Shown here piece by piece: positions 1 through 9,530 of a stretch of DNA of 64,000 nucleotides. The position numbers and the translations under genes are program-made. Positions within the stretch are counted from its first letter, which is position 1, and the number at the start of each line of letters is the position of its first letter. The DNA is from Jaltomata sinuosa (lineage: Eukaryota; Streptophyta; Magnoliopsida; Solanales; Solanaceae), in the NCBI GenBank assembly GCA_003996215.1, contig QJPP01001546.1:212893-276892 (forward strand), in the 5' to 3' direction. The notes under the pieces were generated by a model that was not told where the DNA came from, did not search any database, and saw only the letters and a list, made by a program, of their open reading frames with translations.

Positions 1-210
1 CCATCTAGGGAAGAGTGAACCAGAACAAGTGAGATTTTTAGGAACTTTCGCTATGCACAAAGAAGGAGCAAGAAAAGTCTGTTTCCCTAAGATGTCACTA
101 TAGCCTCCCGAGGATTGAGCACGAATGTCTCTGCCCTGATCCACAGGACTCTACTGGACATTGGCTCCTATACGGATGACACCGGTGAACCTAGAGCTTT
201 GATATCAATT
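1..210 (-). mobile_element. Chromovirus G1, 5' leader with decayed primer site (partial)
   Basis: Untranslated leader of a minus-strand Ty3/gypsy chromovirus, read leftwards from its LTR. A decayed tRNA-iMet-type primer site lies at about 194-208: on the minus strand it reads TTGATATCAAAGCTC, against TGGTATCAGAGC in the plus-strand relatives at 13007, 21621 and 29060. The leader matches the segment between PBS and gag in those copies. The reverse complement of bases 2-4 is the ATG that aligns with their gag start, so gag and pol of G1 lie left of the window. Confidence 0.8.
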
Positions 211-3200
211 TGTCACTACCCGATTTCTCGGTCATGTTGGTACCTACAACCCCCGGTAGGCGAAACAATCCCCGTAGCCCAAAATGATTAGTAATGGGCT
301 ACTTTCTAAAAGTTTAAGTAGAAGAACAAATAAATATGCGGAAGCAAGGGAACAAAATGAATAAACAGGATAAGGGGAGTAATATAAATGCAAAGCAGAA
401 GCTAAACCATCCCAAAAACTGGTATCATAGTGTATAAGAGCTGAATTACAACAAAAGTACAGAAGGGTCCAAAAGAGATATATACATAAGCTGTCTCCGA
501 ATAGTAACAGAGTGCAGAATATACAAAAGATAAACTAAGTCAAGCTCTGAACGCCAAGAGCTCACCCTCAGCCTGGATGATCCAAAAATAACTGCCTACA
601 CGAGTCTTCGGCGTTCTAACAGCGATGGCCCACACTAGGATCTGCACCTGAAAATGTAGGGGTAGGGTGAGCACCAAATGTGAAGCATAAGGTACCCAGT
701 AGGTATCATAGGCGAATTGGGCACATATAAAGTAAAAGAACAGTAGCAGACAAAGTAGAAATAAACAGTCACAGAAATCAATGATAAAGTACACAAGAAC
801 TAGCCCAGAGGAAAGACAACAGAAAGCAACAAGCAAGGCTAGCAAATAGAATATATACATGGCAAACACAGGTGAAAAAGAGAATGAAGCACCTGGGATC
901 CTCGCAAAAAAAATATATATAGATAAGTTTTAGCAAGGGACGGTATACCGGTAACCTCAAGTATATAGAATTGGGGAGAATGATAAAGTAGACATGCTCG
1001 ATAAACAGAAAGAATAAACACCCAAACCATGCCAATTCTCAAATCCATAAGTAACAGTCTAGCTAGTCCAATTCCACACTTATAACCGGAGTAGAGAACA
1101 AATCTGAAATTAAGTAAAGAGAGTCTACCTACAGTCCCTCGGCTGCCCATACAACCGAGGAATACAATCAAGTGAAAACAAACCCTCTGACATCCCATAC
1201 TATCAGAGGGTACAATCAACAAACAACAAACAAGGGTGGTATCTCAAACAATGGATGATATGATGCATGATAACCTCAGGGTGAAATAGAACCTCTGTAT
1301 GTACCTCATTTGGTGCCAATCGGGCCCAGCAGACAGGTTCCATGGAAGGACTCAGCCCGTATACCTCTGCTCCACTGTATACCCTACCCCTCAGCGCACG
1401 CGACCCAAAACCCCTGGGCCGGAGTGGCAAGGTCCATGGAGGTCCCGGACCCCATACTAAATCTCAGAATCAAAATATGTCCTCCGGAATTGAGTCCGGG
1501 TTCAAGACGGTGGCTAAATCTTAAGCATGCATGCCTAGACCCTGTCTAGGACTAAATCAGTGAAACGATGTCTCAAAAAGCCTTCCAAGAGGGGCCAGGC
1601 GTAACTAGGTCTAAAATAGTGGAAAATGTCTCAGACGCTCGATCCAGTCGAGTCTAAAGTCATTTCAAATCAGTGAGAAAACTCATCTAGGACTCCAACC
1701 CGGTCGAGTCTAGCAATAGTAGAAAATAATGATAAAACCATATTTCTAACCTTCTTTTACCCCAATAAAACCCACGTATCAAGTCAAATCATTTCCAAAT
1801 CTAATTTCATCAAAAAGGGGTCCCCCGGGGCCATGCAAGGTTTAGGAAATCAGTTTCCGTAGTCCCGAAGCCAAAAAAAATATAAAATGTGGAAAACCTC
1901 TTTATATGCATGGAAATGACATGATCATCAAAAATAGCTGCCCATCAGCTCACAATCAACCTGACAGCCCTGCACAGGCTCCGAAGCTACTCAGCAAGCA
2001 TAACCAACCTAGAAGGATAATTCTATGTCCGGGACTCGCGGACATTCCCAATGATCCCATCGTCTATGTTCTAGAGTCAACAAGGCCTCACAGGACCACA
2101 AGGGTTATAATATCAATCAATCAGAGCACTACACATAACGGAGGAAAGAACGGAATGGATCATGGAAAAGCGGTCGAGGTCTGTGTACCAACCTAGTAAC
2201 CCAACCGAAGGTTGCCAACTAGTACAATTTTACCCGATATATGCGAAGTCTAAGGAGTTAAGCCATAACCTACCTGTCGTCCGACGACAAGCTGCTCGAA
2301 CAACCAGGTCGAAGCCCGAAATGCTCTGAGAACTCCCGAACGATAATCAAACTATCAAGACCATAAATATAATGTTAAAACGAGTCTAACGGTACCTATA
2401 TTGCTACAATTGTAGCAAGGTTAGTATCTGGGACAAAAGTGGGCCTGTGGGGCCCACAATCCAAAACCAAAAACGAAAAGAGACACGACAACCCCAAAGG
2501 TGCCAAGAAGCTATGCTCCAAATTTGAGCACCAATGGCCAAGGAAAAGGGCATCAAAACAACTCGCAAAGGTTGGGGTTTAAAAATGGAATTCCAAAAAA
2601 TAAAGCAGAAATTGGATGAGAAATACTTACCACAAAGGTGTAAACTTGGGTCAAGAAGAATAATCTACCACTCCCACGAGCATGCACCAGCTGGAACGCC
2701 CAGAATTCACAACCAAAGCTCAAGCTTAGAGAAAGGCATCAATGCAGGTTTTAAGAAATTTCAAGGGAAGAGGGAGCTTACCAAATGACGAAGGAACACG
2801 AGAAATCCACAACCAACCAACTCCCCAAGGCTTAGAATCAAAACAGAGCAATTTGTAGGAGAGAAAATAGAGTTTTAGAGTGAGAAATGAGAGAATGAGA
2901 GCTGGAAAAATGAAGTTGCAGCTTTAAATAGTCGCAGGAAAATGGTCAGTGCCATCGGCGCTAGGCCAGCGCCAATAGCGCTGAAAAGGTGGCTGGCGCC
3001 TCAGCGCTATCGTGCTGGGAGGGGCGCGATCGCGCTGAAGTGCGATTGCGCTGGCCTTGGCACGATTACGCTGAAGGCTGGCCTGCAACTGAATTTTCTA
3101 CAATTCTCCAAACTTCCACGGGGTGTTCCGGGCATAATTGGAAATCGATATTCAACAACCAATAGTGCTAACAGAGTGGAAACGATGTTCCAGACTCAAC

Positions 3201-3753
3201 GAAATCGATTAAACTCCTATATGAGATTGTTTCGGAGAAATGTTGACCCAAGTCAACACTATCAAAAAGGAACCCAAATGCTCAAAATGAGTCTGGCTCA
3301 CCCGGAACCCGAACCAACCACCTTCCTAGCCCAAAATCAACATTATGGAGCTGATGAATTGTCGAATTTCAAATCCGACACTCCGATCATCGAAAGTCAC
3401 CCAAAGTTACACTTTCAACTCCAAATAGCCTGAAACCTGAGGGAACCACGCAAATCCCACATCGGAAGTTCTCAAGCCTCAACTAAAGGTCCAACTAGAC
3501 CAAACTCATTGCTCCGAAGCTAACGGAACTATTGGAATTCAATTCCGAGAATGTTAGCTAAGAATGTTGACCAAAGTCAATGATATACTAACTTTAGGCT
3601 CTAAAATAGGCAAACAGTCATAACGACCAAACGAACTGTCAGGGCACTGAACAACCGGTCCTAGCAAGCCATAAATGACTTGGGAACACTACATAAAAGC
3701 TCTAACAGTGCAATAAATGCATAAACACAAAGATGACCGGAAGGGTCATCACA
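211..3753 (-). mobile_element. Long terminal repeat of chromovirus G1
   Basis: A 3.54-kb LTR on the minus strand. Its terminal bases on the minus strand are TGTGATGACCC at the 3753 end and TGACA at the 211 end, the same ends as the plus-strand LTRs at 9531, 18185 and 34256. Its U3 holds a GC-rich run of short GCGC-type repeats (about 2944-3092) and a TATTTAAA box at about 2922-2929 (minus strand). It lies inside the 3' UTR of Tat-like element A: the flanking base after the LTR is 3754. The other end of G1 is outside the window, so the target duplication cannot be checked. The single reading frames inside (for example 2942-3433) are chance openings. Confidence 0.85.
2944..3092 (-). repeat. GC-rich U3 minisatellite in G1 LTR
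   Basis: Imperfect short tandem units built around GCGCTG and GCGCGATCGCGC, sitting directly upstream (minus strand) of a TATA-like box. Shorter versions occur at the same place in the plus-strand LTRs: about 10203-10280, 18809-18895 and 34876-34917. The number of units differs between copies. Confidence 0.7.
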
Positions 3754-4262
3754 ACCTTTACTGAAAAACTAAAAATGCTAAACACTATCCTAACTAAAGA
3801 ATAAAAGAAAATCTTTTTGTATTTTTGTATTTTTTCATTTTTTTGTTTCATTTTTTTCATATAACTAAAACACTCAACAACCTATGGCATACATCACCCT
3901 TAACAAATATCGAAAGATATCTCACCCCACACTTAAAGTCATGCTTTGTCCCCAAAGCAACAAATAAGATAAAAATCGGGTTAGAGATACTCCTTGAGGA
4001 CCTCTAGGGCCTAGCTAGCAGCATGTTTCTTCACAATGAATCAAAGGGGTGAATGACCCCACACTTAAGCTTAAACCATACTTCTTACCTTTCAAATTCG
4101 GGTACTCAGACATCCCCAAACCTGTAAAACAAAGACAAAACAAAACATGACACTATACAAAAATAAAATACAAAAGCTAAACTATTATAAAATTGGGTTG
4201 CCTCCCAATATGCGCCTGATTTAACATCGCGGCACGACGCCATCACTTCACCACTTTTCCTT

Positions 4263-5104
4263 TCACTTTGAACTTATAAATTGTACCCCAAATTTTGCAT
4301 CAAATTTTCTGTTTCGCTCAAGGGGCGGTGGTATAAAAATAAAGGAACCAAGCAATAAATATCCCATCTTGCACTTCTTGACCCTTAAGTGAGGAATATC
4401 ATTTTGTCTTTTTGGAATAGCAAATTTTAGAATATAAGGGCCTAGTTCCTCATCCACACACTTTTCCATTGATTTGGAAGGCTCAATTTTCATGTCACCA
4501 ACCAAACACAATGTCAAAAAATGCTTAGAATGAGGTTCAACACGCCTCAACTACAAAACTTCATTTTGTGCGACATTCTCACTTTCACACACCTCCTCAA
4601 CATTGACATCAATCAAAAGAGAATAGTTGAATGATATGACTTCCTCTTTTTTCTCCACAAGTTGGCCAGTATCAGTACAAATTCTATATGCAACCTTTAT
4701 TTTTGAAAGTTTGGCCTTAAAACATTTTCAGAGATTTCATGCTTTCCTCGGTCTGCTTTCGCGTTAGTACGGTGTGCTCTTGTATTTGTTTGATCAAATC
4801 ACTCATCTAAGCATGACGTTCTACATCCTCCACTTTATTACCCCTATCAACATCATAAACAACAGAAGAATCATAATAGGGGCTCGGGAATGGGGAATAA
4901 GAATTAGGTCAATTATTTCAATGACCATTCAGACGATCAACATATACCACATAAATTCTCTGGAAAGCATTGAGTAGGTGCATACAACTCTCTCCTGGAA
5001 AAAATATGACTCAATATATTAAAGTGGGGTCCTCCATAATAAATACAAGAATTATCTATAAATAAATACTCATCATTCAATCAATTTCTATTCCAAGATG
5101 CCAT
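4263..5104 (-). pseudogene. Short Tat-like ORF of unknown function (element A)
   Basis: The only coding-like region of element A. A start codon at 5102-5104 begins MASWNRN and is followed by an early stop. Further pieces read as a charged, probably helical stretch (about 4700-4800). The best preserved part, 4263-4550, includes the motifs IPHLR, YLLLGSFIFIPPPLE and QFISSK. The same C-terminal block recurs in the plus-strand copies at 39849-40049 and about 57310-57500, although the DNA is clearly diverged, which points to past protein-level constraint. I do not recognise the domain. It could be a remnant of a Tat gag or accessory ORF. Several stops and at least one frameshift show that it is dead here. 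Confidence 0.5.
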
Positions 5105-5237
5105 GTCAAGAAGTGTAGAATTTGTTTTTCTTTTTAAAAATAGTAAAAAAGAAAAAAAAGATAAGAAAAAAAATTAAAAATAAAACTTAAATAGATAAAA
5201 AGAAAATTTTTAATCTAGACAAACAATTAATTTCTAA

Positions 5238-5255
5238 GTCCCCGGCAACGGCGCC
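5238..5255 (-). other. Primer binding site, tRNA-Arg type
   Basis: On the minus strand the sequence is TGGCGCCGTTGCCGGGGA, the form described for Tat/Ogre-type plant gypsy elements, where it pairs with the 3' end of tRNA-Arg. It lies six bases inside the LTR end at 5262, as expected for the start of minus-strand DNA synthesis. Confidence 0.85.
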
Positions 5256-5261
5256 AAGAAC

Positions 5262-6745
5262 TTGTTGCGTCCTTTCGCACACGCAAGTGTACGCGATCGT
5301 ACAAGTAATATAGGATTTTAATTCCAGATATCGTACCCACGGGGACTTGTTGATTAATTATTTACTAAATTAAACTAATTCTAATTATTTATTAAAGCAG
5401 AAAAATCCAAATTATATTATGAATTAGCTAAATTAAAAAGAAAAATAAGCTAACTAATGAACAATTAACCAACCGAAGAGTATATCTTCACGTAATCTAT
5501 GAGATGAAATCGATCTAGGGCTATGAAGTTGTTAGCAATTATGTTGAGTAATCCCTTGAACTGATTTTGATTTTCTATTGGGTTACTAGTTGCGGGTTGA
5601 TTTTAACCATGTTGAGCATTTTGCTAACAACTCTAGGTCTCCTCGACTATTCCTAGCGCCTATATTCCTATTGTCGTCGATCGATAGTGAAGGGCATGCG
5701 ATTTCTCTTCCATATCAACTAAGCAAGGCTAACGGGTATATTCCTATCCACGTTAGCGAATCGTTCCACTTTCCCTATAAGGTTCATAACCAAGCTCTAC
5801 TTTTTCTTATTACGCACGCAAATTCTCTATTCCCAGTCCAATTTACATACCACAAATAGTATTTGAATGGTGATCAAGCAAACAAATAATTAAGCTCAAG
5901 AAAAAGTAAGTAACCACACGAGCCGTAGCACGACGATAAATATCTGAACAAATCAATTTAAGTTTATACACCAACAATCATGAAACTACCATAATCATAG
6001 ATGAGAAGTTTAACTCCACATAGACATGGAGAAATTACTACAAATCATCCAAAAGAAAATGTAAAAATAAATAATAGAGAAGAAAAGATAGAACCAATAT
6101 TCTCCGGCCTCCACGGCGGCTCCTAGCTCTCCTTAGGTCAAAAGTTATGTTAAAATCATGTTTAGGATGTATTTATAGAGCGTGTGGAAGATCTGGACTT
6201 TTTTTTAAAAACCAAATCCAAGTCGAATTGGGATAATAATTTGCCGAGCTCGCGCCAAGCTTGCACAGCATGGCAGTGGCGCGAAAGGCAGCACGGGAAT
6301 CAGAGGGCGATGATTTCTCGCGCCATGGTCTGCGCCAACTCCACAAATGCAACGCTGCTGCCTCTTTAATTAAGTTGCTATTGTCTTCAGCTTCTGCCAA
6401 GTGTGCAGTAGGCCCTTTCCTCTCAATTGGCAGCAGGTACGTTCTCTTTGCTGTTTCTTTCCATTTTGTTTTGCTTTTGACTTTATTTACATCAATCATT
6501 GCATCATTTATCAATCATCAATTAATCATGATCCCATCATTGCATGTCTTCAATCTTTTACTCTTTATTTTTCCTCTTATTATTCAATTTTGCTCTAGAT
6601 ATTTTTCATCTTCCCATCGTTTTAATCTTATACGTGAAAAATATAATATTAAGCACTAAATAATATAATATGTACTCAAAAGACAATTAAAAGTACTAAA
6701 ATGTGAGGCAAATAATAATAAAATATATGTATTTTTGACCTCACA
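5262..6745 (-). mobile_element. 5' LTR of Tat-like element A
   Basis: About 1.48 kb. It begins TGTGAGG at 6745 (minus strand) and ends ACGCAACA at 5262, directly before the PBS. The first 60 bases match the starts of the plus-strand LTRs at about 7944 and 38199 (TGTGAGNCCAAAAATACATA), so the copies are related subfamilies. On its outer side it abuts a plus-strand Tat-like 3' UTR, so the two elements point in opposite directions. Apparent reading frames of 60-130 codons between 6173 and 6659 have no conserved partner and are not called. Confidence 0.75.
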
Positions 6746-7943
6746 TAAAAAAGAAAAGGTCTTTTTTTGACTTGTTTTATACTAGCATATTTAAGCCTGA
6801 GTTTTAGAAGTACTTTCCTGGAGTGCTTGAGTATGAAACGAAATAGCAGACTTTTTAACGCCTACGTTCAAGATAGTGATTTTGTATATAGCTTATTCTT
6901 ATTTTGTAGTTTGCTATGACCCTGTCTGTCTTAGAAGTAGAATTGATCCATCTTGATTGAGCCTTGTGCCATGAGAGGTGAGGATTTTTTGTATATTCTA
7001 TGTTTTTCATCTTAGTCTAAAACTTACCCTGCATGTTATTGAAGCGAAATAAAAAGCCCTACTTTGTTTAGAAGATGATATAGGCTTTCTTTGATATGTC
7101 TTGTGAATTTTAGCCTTTTCAGATATTATATCACTATTTACCCCTTTTAGCTTGTAGCCTTTCGTTTGGTAGCCGTACTTTTTGCCTTGATCATTTTGTT
7201 GAATCCCTAGTTTTTGCACCTGCTTCCTTAAGCACTGTAGCATGGACTGTGATAAAATTGTTAAATTTGAAGAAAAGGGATTATTGAGTGAAGAAGGTGA
7301 CTAATGATAACTACAAAGTGATGAAAAGGCCCTCTTAGAAAGAATGTGAAATGAAATTGAAGAGAGAGCTGAAAAAAAAGTGAAAAAATGGGTGTTGAAG
7401 TTCAAAAAGTGCAAAGTGCTTATGGAAGTATAAGTCACTATTATATAGTTTCCTACCCGTCCCCTAGCCAACATTACAACCTGTAAAAGTCCTATTTGAT
7501 TCTATTCGAGCATGCTTAATTAGTGGAGATGTACATATTGGGCAAGCCTATTGTTCTTTGTGCATATATGTGAATTCTTTCATGAGTGTGAGAGTTGTTC
7601 TTTGATTAGAAGTCCTTAATTTATATTCGATTCTTTAAATTGAGTGTGTGGACTATTTCTTCTTGTGAGGGACCTTGTTTCATGATAGATAGATGATTTT
7701 ATTAGCTCTCTTTGATAGAGTGGAGGAACAAACTTAATTGATGAGTTAAAGTCTGTCTTTGAGGTTAGAGGTTAGAAGTTTATTTTGTTGTATATCTTGC
7801 ATAATGATCGAAAAGTGTAATTGATGTTGTGATTTGTTATATGGACTAATTATTTGTATCAATCAAAGTGGTTGTATTCCTAGTTTTTTTAGATGAGCTC
7901 TAATGCTTACTCGAGGACGAACAAGAGTCTACGTGTAAAGTAT
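6746..7943 (+). mobile_element. Tat-like 3' UTR, copy 1
   Basis: Plus-strand 3' non-coding part of a Tat-like element, collinear with 40740-41139, 56673-56984, 58130-58529 and with the two halves 8950-9525 and 37608-38198. It ends with TCGAGGACGAACAAG and a purine-rich tract just before the LTR at 7944. Compared with other copies it lacks a stretch of roughly 100 bases (around 7350) that carries the target site used by the chromovirus array. A candidate antisense reading frame lies at 7007-7243. No other coding region is seen. Confidence 0.7.
7007..7243 (-). other. Candidate antisense ORF in Tat-like 3' UTR
   Basis: A 78-codon frame, opposite to the element, rich in Lys and Gln (starts MLQCLRKQVQKLGIQQNDQ). 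A close copy of 67 codons lies at 9136-9339, and a third at about 56680-56790 is broken by stops. Tat-lineage elements are known to carry extra ORFs in antisense orientation between pol and the 3' LTR, so the position fits. Open frames in two recent copies could equally be chance, and the function is unknown. Confidence 0.3.
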
Positions 7944-8114
7944 TGATGTGAGACCAAAAATACATATATTTAGTCATTATTTACCTCATATTTAGTCTTT
8001 TTATTATTGTTTCTGAGCATTGATTTTATGAATTATTCTTATATTGAGTATTTGTATTTGTAGGTTTAAAATGTTAAAAGTTGAAGAAATTTGGAGAAGA
8101 AATAAATTAAAACC

Positions 8115-8452
8115 GAGAAATCATATAAGAAAATCAAGCATACAGCTTAATAGATTGAATTCAATAAAATATTATTATTTCTATATATGAATTCATCACA
8201 TGAATTGAGAGATTGAAAAGTTGAGAAGACACCTTCCACGTGGCAGCTAATGACACGCCACACACATTTAAGCGGCGGCAGCAGAGAAATCATATAAGAA
8301 AATCAAGCATACAGCTTAATAGATTGAATTCAATAAAATATTATTATTTCTATATATGAATTCATCACATGAATTGAGAGATTGAAAAGTTGAGAAGACA
8401 CCTTCCACGTGGCAGCTAATGACACGCCACACACATTTAAGCGGCGGCAGCA
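8115..8452 (+). repeat. 169-bp direct tandem duplication in LTR U3
   Basis: Units 8115-8283 and 8284-8452 are virtually identical. The homologous LTR at 38199 has a single unit. Each unit contains CCACGTGGCAG, a G-box/ABRE-type core, so this LTR has two such sites upstream of its TATA box. Confidence 0.95.
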
Positions 8453-8547
8453 GCATCATACGCACAGTACAAATCCAATTCAATTGGGTTTTGGTTTCTC
8501 AATTCATTTTGGACTCAGTTATTTTATTTGAGTTTTTTTCTTACATC

Positions 8548-8555
8548 TATAAATA
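8548..8555 (+). promoter_or_regulatory. TATA box of Tat-like LTR 1
   Basis: TATAAATA within the conserved context TTACATCTATAAATAGTCC. The same box is at 38635-38642 in LTR 2. Confidence 0.6.
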
Positions 8556-8949
8556 GTCCATAAGAATAATTTTTAGAGAGAGAACCTATATAGTTTTTTA
8601 CTTTTAACTTTGTAAGCCAGGAGAGCTAAGAACCGTCGTGGAGGTCGGAGAATTTTGGTTTATTCTATTCTTCACCTTTATTATTTATTTGTATGCTTAG
8701 ATTATTTTGCTACTTTGAAATAATTTTCATGGTTAATACAAGTAAGTCTTTTATTATATATTATTCTATGATTCTTGCAAGCATGAGTAGCTAAATACCA
8801 TAACTAGGGTTATGGGAACCATAATGAATTAACAAACGTAGATTAAACAGTTAATGATTCTAGGAATGTATTTATGCATATTTGTTCTTCCCTTCGCTTT
8901 GGTTGCCTTTTAACGGCTGCAAACATTAGAACTCGTCTTATTCTTATTT

Positions 8950-9525
8950 TTTAACGCCTAGGTTCAAGATAGTGACTTTGTATATAGCATATTCTTATTT
9001 TGTAGGTTGCTATTACCCTGTCTGTCTTAGAAGTAGAATTGATCCATCTTGATTGGGACTTGTGCCATGAGAGGTGATAATTTTTTGTATATTCTATATT
9101 TTGCATCTTAGTCTAGAACTTGCCCTGCATGTTATTTAAGCAAAATAAAAGGCACTACTTTGTTTAGAAGATGATATAGGCTTTCTTTGATATGTCTTGT
9201 GAATTTTAGCCTTTTCAGTTATTATATCACTAGTTACCCCTTTGAGCTTGTAGATTTTCGTTTGGTAGCCGTACTTTTTGCCTTGATCATTTTGTTGAAT
9301 CCCTAGTTTTTGCACCTGCTTCGTTAAGCACTGTAGCATAAACTGTGATAAAATTATTAAATTTGAAGAAAAAGGGATGATTCAGTGAAGAAGGTGACTA
9401 AGGATATCTACAAAGTGATGAAAAGGCCCTCTTAGAAAGAATGTGACATGAAAAAAAGAGAGGAAATTTCTTGAAAAAAAATACGATTGAAGCATTCTTG
9501 ATATGATGAAAATTACTAGTGAAAA
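8950..9525 (+). mobile_element. Tat-like 3' UTR copy 2, left half
   Basis: Begins at the break with LTR 1 (TTTTTAACGCCTAGG). It is collinear with 6853 onward and with 56690-56965, and is split at 9526 by the chromovirus array. Its right half resumes at 37608. A candidate antisense frame (9136-9339) is the copy of the one at 7007-7243. Confidence 0.75.
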
Positions 9526-9530
9526 TAAGT
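9526..9530 (+). repeat. Left target-site duplication of chromovirus array
   Basis: TAAGT here against TAATT at 37608-37612. The uninterrupted paralogue at about 56966 has a single TAATT in the same context. One base has changed in the left copy. Confidence 0.8.

Larger units (their letters stand above)
3754..5261 (-). mobile_element. Interior of pol-less Tat-like element A
   Basis: Interior of a minus-strand LTR element, from the primer site (5238-5255) to the point where G1 interrupts its 3' UTR. It contains one short decayed reading frame (4263-5104) and a 3' UTR with the signature also seen on the plus strand at 40042-40100 and 57513-57570: a conserved tract around GGGAGGCAACCCAATTT just after the reading frame, and AAGTGTGGGGT motifs (3924-3934 and 4052-4062 here). 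No protease, reverse transcriptase or integrase is present between the PBS and 3' UTR, so the element is non-autonomous or a large deletion derivative. Assignment to the Tat lineage rests on the PBS and 3' UTR style and is an inference. Confidence 0.7.
7944..8949 (+). mobile_element. Truncated Tat-like LTR 1
   Basis: Starts TGATGTGAG after a purine-rich tract. It is collinear with the LTR at 38199 up to about 8948, where it breaks and joins a second copy of the 3' UTR. It contains a 169-bp tandem duplication (8115-8452) and a TATAAATA box at 8548-8555 with a plausible transcription start about 30 bases downstream. Confidence 0.75.

Noticed and set aside
2942..3433. 163-codon frame in the G1 LTR
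   Set aside because: Lies in U3/R sequence and covers the GC-rich repeat; the frame is not kept in other LTRs.
6173..6659. Overlapping frames of 60-132 codons on both strands
   Set aside because: They lie inside the Tat-like LTR, overlap one another and are not kept in the related LTRs.
8115..8452. CRISPR-like or satellite array
   Set aside because: Only two adjacent identical units without spacers; a simple tandem duplication in a plant LTR.
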